Origin: Granulosicoccus sp. | GTDB taxonomy: Bacteria > Pseudomonadota > Gammaproteobacteria > Granulosicoccales > Granulosicoccaceae | NCBI GenBank assembly: GCA_023300375.1 | Contig: JALZWO010000036.1 | Span: 1 to 39,403 of the forward strand | Direction of reading: 5' to 3' | DNA length: 39,403 bases | Part shown: one piece after another, positions 35,881 through 39,403 of the stretch | Layout: the number at the start of each line of letters is the position of its first letter | Numbering within the stretch: position 1 is the stretch's first letter | Program-made: the position numbers and the translations under genes | Notes under the pieces: model-generated | Databases searched by the model: none | What the model saw: only the letters and a program-made list of their open reading frames with translations | What the model was told of the DNA's origin: nothing

Positions 35881-37080
35881 ATGCCCAGTGATTCAATGCC
35901 CAAAGCGCGGTGTACGCACTGTCAGACAGTCTTTGAAATTTCGCCAGAATTTCTGACGTCCAGTGACACTCGAGCTCGCTGTGGCGAATGTATGAGTATT
36001 TTTGATGTGCTCAGCAACTTGCGCTACGACGACGTTGACGACGATGACAACGATCGTCCTAAAGCCGCCCAGGTTTTTGATGGTAGTTCAGGTAACGATG
36101 CCGATCAAGAGGTTCTCGAAGCTGATGAGATGATCGCCAGTTCTGAAGAATTTTTTTCGGCGAACGATTCTGCTGCCACTCATATCGATAGCGAAGAAGA
36201 TGACGGCATTCCCTCCGCTAACGAGACGCAGGTTCTGGATGCGACTTACTCGGATTTCGATCTGTTCTCTGCTGACGCCCATCTGCCCGAAGTCGCCTAC
36301 TTCGATCAGACTCAGAGTCCCGAATTATTGAGATATAACGAGCCCGATGGGGACGAGACATTTAGTGACACTCTTTTCAGTGATGACATGACGATTGAAG
36401 CACCAGTGTCGCCCATAGAGGATAAAGACACTCTGGCGATCACGCCTGAGGCGTTTGATACTAATGTGGATTTTATTACTGACGATGTTCCAAGTGATCC
36501 TCCAGCTTTTGTGTATCGCGATCCGCCATTGAGCACCGCGTCTGCGAAGCCGATCACCAAACAAGATTCGATTCCTGAGGCAATTCAGCTGGAACCCTCC
36601 AGCTCGAGCTCGGGTGGTCGATGGGCTCTTAAACTGATTCTGGGGTCACTCATGTTTTTTATTGCCGGAGGACTCTACGCGTACAAAGAACGGAATACGA
36701 TTTTTCAGAGCGTTGTTCTGCGGCCACACCTCATCAAAGTGTGTGATTTTGCAGGCTGTACTGTGCCTACTTACGTCGATCTTGAAGCGCTAAAAGTGCT
36801 GAAGCGCTCTGTGTTCTCTCACCCAACGGTCAAAAACGCTCTGGTTATTGATCTAGCGTTTACAAATGAAGCAGATTTTGGCCAGCCGCATCCGCTTCTT
36901 GAGATACGCCTGATGGATCGCAACGGTGGGCTGGTGGTGAAAAACAGTGTAAAGCCCTCTGAGTACCTTGATCAATGGCAAGAAGGGGATTCGTTGAATT
37001 CTGGAGAAAGGCTGGACGTGAGCTTGACAGTTGAAGATCCAGGGCAAACAGCAACCTCGTTTGAGCTTCAATTCCGTTGA
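35881..37080 (+). CDS. Zinc-ribbon and DUF3426 membrane protein
   Basis: A 399-residue protein. An N-terminal MJ0042-type zinc finger has two CxxC knuckles (C11/C14 and C34/C37). A long acidic, low-complexity region follows (about 45-240), then a transmembrane helix near 249-267, and a C-terminal DUF3426 domain (about 285-399) outside the membrane. It sits between prmA and dusB, a common neighbourhood for this family. The function is unknown; the acidic region suggests a disordered linker. The next in-frame ATG at 35896 (MPKARC) is an alternative start. Confidence 0.85.
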   Translation: MPSDSMPKARCTHCQTVFEISPEFLTSSDTRARCGECMSIFDVLSNLRYDDVDDDDNDRPKAAQVFDGSSGNDADQEVLEADEMIASSEEFFSANDSAATHIDSEEDDGIPSANETQVLDATYSDFDLFSADAHLPEVAYFDQTQSPELLRYNEPDGDETFSDTLFSDDMTIEAPVSPIEDKDTLAITPEAFDTNVDFITDDVPSDPPAFVYRDPPLSTASAKPITKQDSIPEAIQLEPSSSSSGGRWALKLILGSLMFFIAGGLYAYKERNTIFQSVVLRPHLIKVCDFAGCTVPTYVDLEALKVLKRSVFSHPTVKNALVIDLAFTNEADFGQPHPLLEIRLMDRNGGLVVKNSVKPSEYLDQWQEGDSLNSGERLDVSLTVEDPGQTATSFELQFR

Positions 37081-37329
37081 TAAGTTGTAGCTCTAAAAAA
37101 GGCTGGACAAATGTTTGGCTAGATCACAAACAATAATTGTAAAAAAATTACTGCTATCGCCTTTAGTCGATTATCACAAAGCTCATCTAAGTTGTTGTTG
37201 ACGATTATGATTTTGCTGTTCAATTTGGTTTAGCTTAGGGAGTTTTCGATCAACTGCTGTTGCCTTATACGGTACTTTTTATTGCCTACATGGTTTACGA
37301 TAGCCAACTCGAAATTGCGGTGATAATGA
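37081..37329 (+). other. AT-rich 249-base gap before dusB, probable promoter region of dusB-fis-purH
   Basis: This is one of the longer gaps. It is unusually A/T-rich, with short A-tracts at 37097-37102 and 37141-37147. A TTGACG (37198-37203) could be a -35, but no good -10 follows at 16-18 bases. No hairpin or gene is seen. In E. coli the dusB-fis promoter is stringently controlled; nothing comparable can be proved here. Confidence 0.3.
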
Positions 37330-38322
37330 ATGATTGAAATAGGAACACATGTCATTGACAATCCCGTGTTCCTTGCACCCATGGCGGGGGTCACCGACCG
37401 TCCGTTTCGAGAGGCGTGTACAACACAGGGAGCAGGATATGCTGCTTCGGAAATGATCTCGAGCGACACGCTGTTGCATTCAACTGCAAAGACTCGTCAC
37501 CGCATTTTGCGTGCCAACAATTCTGTTCCCCATGCGGTCCAAATCGCAGGCTCTGAACCCGGAGCCATGGCGGATGCTGCAAGCCTCAATGTTTCTCATG
37601 GTGCTCAGGTCATAGATATCAATATGGGTTGTCCAGCAAAGAAAGTCTGCAACCGACAAGCAGGCTCAGCACTGCTTGAATATCCTAAGCTGGTGCGTGA
37701 AATTCTGCGCAGCGTTGTCTCTAGGGTAGATGTACCGGTAACACTCAAGATTCGAACTGGCCCATCGCCGCAAATGAGAAACGGTGTAGAGATTGCGAAG
37801 CTTGCTGAAAGTGAAGGTATCGTTTGTCTAGCAGTTCACGGAAGAACGCGCAGCGACAGGTTCCAAGGTCATGCTGAATATGACACCATAGCGAGCATCG
37901 TTGATGCTGTTTCTATTCCTGTCATAGCCAATGGAGACATAGGCAGTGGCGAGCAAGCTGCAAGCGTGCTTTTACAAACAGGTGCTGCTGGAGTCATGGT
38001 TGGGCGTGCGGCACAAGGCAATCCGTGGATATTCAGAGAAATAACCGCACACTTGCATGATCTTCCTGTACCTTTGCGTCCTTCATTAGAGGAGGTTGGA
38101 AGCACGCTGATCACTCATTTGAAAGCTTGCCACCAGCTATACGGAGATTATCGGGGAGTGCGTATTGCTCGCAAACATATCGCTTGGTACTGTAAAGGAA
38201 TACGAAATGCCACGATTTTTAGACAGCATATCAATACCTTGGATCAACCTGCCGAGCAACTCAAACAAGTAGAGTATTTTTTTGCTCGACCCGAAAGCTT
38301 TGGAGTCGGCGATCTAACATGA
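37330..38322 (+). CDS. dusB: tRNA dihydrouridine synthase DusB
   Basis: A 330-residue FMN enzyme that reduces uridine to dihydrouridine in tRNA. It shows the PMAGVTDRPFR FMN loop, SEMISSD, the catalytic Cys C101 in INMGCPAKKVC, the HGRTR motif and ANGDIGS. The C-terminal helical tRNA-binding domain is present, and the length fits DusB. Its stop overlaps the fis start (ATGA), reproducing the dusB-fis operon known in E. coli. Confidence 0.97.
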   Translation: MIEIGTHVIDNPVFLAPMAGVTDRPFREACTTQGAGYAASEMISSDTLLHSTAKTRHRILRANNSVPHAVQIAGSEPGAMADAASLNVSHGAQVIDINMGCPAKKVCNRQAGSALLEYPKLVREILRSVVSRVDVPVTLKIRTGPSPQMRNGVEIAKLAESEGIVCLAVHGRTRSDRFQGHAEYDTIASIVDAVSIPVIANGDIGSGEQAASVLLQTGAAGVMVGRAAQGNPWIFREITAHLHDLPVPLRPSLEEVGSTLITHLKACHQLYGDYRGVRIARKHIAWYCKGIRNATIFRQHINTLDQPAEQLKQVEYFFARPESFGVGDLT

Positions 38323-38597
38323 TATCTAAAACTAAGAGTAACGGTCGCTCAACTGAATTACCGAAAAAGCCAGCCACAGCTATTGAGAAGTGCGTGCAAG
38401 CCGAACTGGAACGCTACCTGGAGCTTCTTGAAGGTGATGAGCCGTCTAATCTTTACCGGATGGTTGTCAGGCAGGCCGAGCATGCTGTCATAGAAATGGC
38501 AATGCAACAGTGCGGTGGCAATCAATCACGTGCTTCAGAATGGCTGGGTATTAGTCGCGGTAATCTGCGCACCAAGCTCTCAGACATGAACTATTGA
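38319..38597 (+). CDS. fis: DNA-binding protein Fis
   Basis: A 92-residue nucleoid-associated regulator. The C-terminal helix-turn-helix (about 65-90) has the family sequence NQSRASEWLGISRGNLRTKL. The central helices form the dimer, and the N-terminal 20 residues are polar and less conserved. It bends DNA and activates rRNA and other promoters in E. coli. It is translationally coupled to dusB by a 4-base overlap. Confidence 0.96.
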   Translation: MISKTKSNGRSTELPKKPATAIEKCVQAELERYLELLEGDEPSNLYRMVVRQAEHAVIEMAMQQCGGNQSRASEWLGISRGNLRTKLSDMNY

Positions 38598-38684
38598 TTT
38601 AGCATTCGCCAGCTAATTTTAGTAACTCAGCGTACGATATGTGCTGTGCTGAACACGGCACCTATTTTTATAGCGTAGCTAACC

Positions 38685-39403
38685 ATGCAGACATCAACAG
38701 AAAATCCTGTGAACAAGAAACAAGCTTACGCACTGATCAGTGTCTCCGACAAACGAGACATAGAAATTCTGGCCAAGGCTTTTGTCAGGGCAGGTGTTCG
38801 TATTCTTTCCACTGGAGGTACCTCTACCGTGTTGCGAGATGCGGGACTCGAAGTGACCGATGTGGCCGAGCATACGGGTGCTGCGGAGATGATGGCAGGG
38901 CGTGTCAAAACACTACACCCAACCATTCATGGTGGTATTTTGGCTCGCCGAGGCATGGATGAAGGTGTCATGGAGCAACGTGGTATTGCACCTATTGACT
39001 ACGTTGTTGTTAATCTTTACCCGTTCGCCGCCACTGTTGCCAAGTCTGGCACGACACTGTCTGAAGCGATAGAGAACATCGACATTGGCGGTCCTGCAAT
39101 GGTGAGATCAGCTGCCAAGAATCATGCGTCAGTCATGATTGTCACTGATCCCGCAGACTATGCAAGTGTCATAGAGTCTCTGGATAACGAGGCTATCCCC
39201 GTCGACGCCTTGCGCTTTGATCTGGCTGTAAAGGCGTTCGAACATACAGCTGCCTACGACGGCATGATCGCCAGCTACTTGGGCAAGCGAATCGGAGAGC
39301 ATTCTCACGAAAGTCCTAGCTTTTTTGCGCGTACCCTTAACCTGCAAATGCACCTGCGTCAAACTTTAAGGTATGGCGAAAATCCACATCAAGCAGCTGC
39401 GTT
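38685..39403 (+). CDS. purH: Bifunctional purine biosynthesis protein PurH, N-terminal part (truncated at window end)
   Basis: The first 239 codons are in the window. The N-terminal IMP cyclohydrolase (MGS-like) domain is seen with [33 protein letters not shown] and [17 protein letters not shown]. The beginning of the AICAR formyltransferase domain ([11 protein letters not shown]) follows. The full enzyme carries out the last two steps of IMP synthesis. The ATG at 38685 is used; a GTG at 38709 is possible. It follows fis by 87 bases. Confidence 0.97.
   Translation, partial: MQTSTENPVNKKQAYALISVSDKRDIEILAKAFVRAGVRILSTGGTSTVLRDAGLEVTDVAEHTGAAEMMAGRVKTLHPTIHGGILARRGMDEGVMEQRGIAPIDYVVVNLYPFAATVAKSGTTLSEAIENIDIGGPAMVRSAAKNHASVMIVTDPADYASVIESLDNEAIPVDALRFDLAVKAFEHTAAYDGMIASYLGKRIGEHSHESPSFFARTLNLQMHLRQTLRYGENPHQAAA

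Overview
This window is a chromosomal segment of a free-living, Gram-negative gammaproteobacterium. The evidence is the fabA-fabB pair, plsB, an OmpA-type porin, DsbD, the dusB-fis pair and srkA. The fxsA-groES-groEL, accB-accC-prmA and dusB-fis-purH orders are typical of that class. A CIRCE operator in front of groES argues against Enterobacterales and suggests a deeper marine-type lineage such as Chromatiales or Granulosicoccus relatives; that placement is inference. Most genes are core functions. I see no CRISPR array, rRNA, tRNA, insertion sequence or prophage, and no gene-free stretch longer than 300 bases.

Layout. 1-2511 (+): the 3' end of a large D/G-rich repeat surface protein, an OmpA-family porin and a SpeE-like methyltransferase. 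2557-6635 (-): a TraF-like beta-barrel protein and plsB. 6657-7703 (+): an AhpD-like protein and a DUF2237 protein. 7817-13945 (+): an ABC exporter, then a complete carbohydrate ABC importer (binding protein, two permeases, MalK-type ATPase), closed by a bidirectional terminator. 13995-17011 (-): a mini HNH protein and a GH63-type glycosidase. 17052-20182: an AlkA-like glycosylase convergent with dsbD. 20462-23243 (+): fxsA, then groES-groEL with promoter, CIRCE and terminator. 23444-27067 (+): a GGDEF/EAL protein, tag and a TauE/SafE exporter. 27137-30255 (+): bioY, a DUF4197 lipoprotein, fabA and fabB, tightly packed. 30490-31313 (+): a CheY-like receiver and a CheX-like partner. 31337-32440 (-): srkA. 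32487-39403 (+): aroQ, accB, accC, prmA, a zinc-ribbon/DUF3426 protein, dusB, fis and the start of purH.

How the genes work together. Lipid synthesis is a recurring theme: BioY imports biotin, AccB/AccC use it to make malonyl-CoA, FabA/FabB introduce and extend the unsaturated acyl chain, and PlsB transfers acyl chains to glycerol-3-phosphate. Envelope quality control is represented by DsbD, OmpA and lipoproteins, and protein quality control by GroESL under probable HrcA control. Two alkylation-repair glycosylases (AlkA-like and Tag) lie 8 kb apart.

The points I consider most worth checking are a DsbD with two complete periplasmic alpha domains, a probable rare ATT start codon for srkA, the bioY-DUF4197-fabA-fabB cluster, and the isolated CheY/CheX-like pair. 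I found no clear evidence of a wholly new system such as a defence island or novel biosynthetic cluster.
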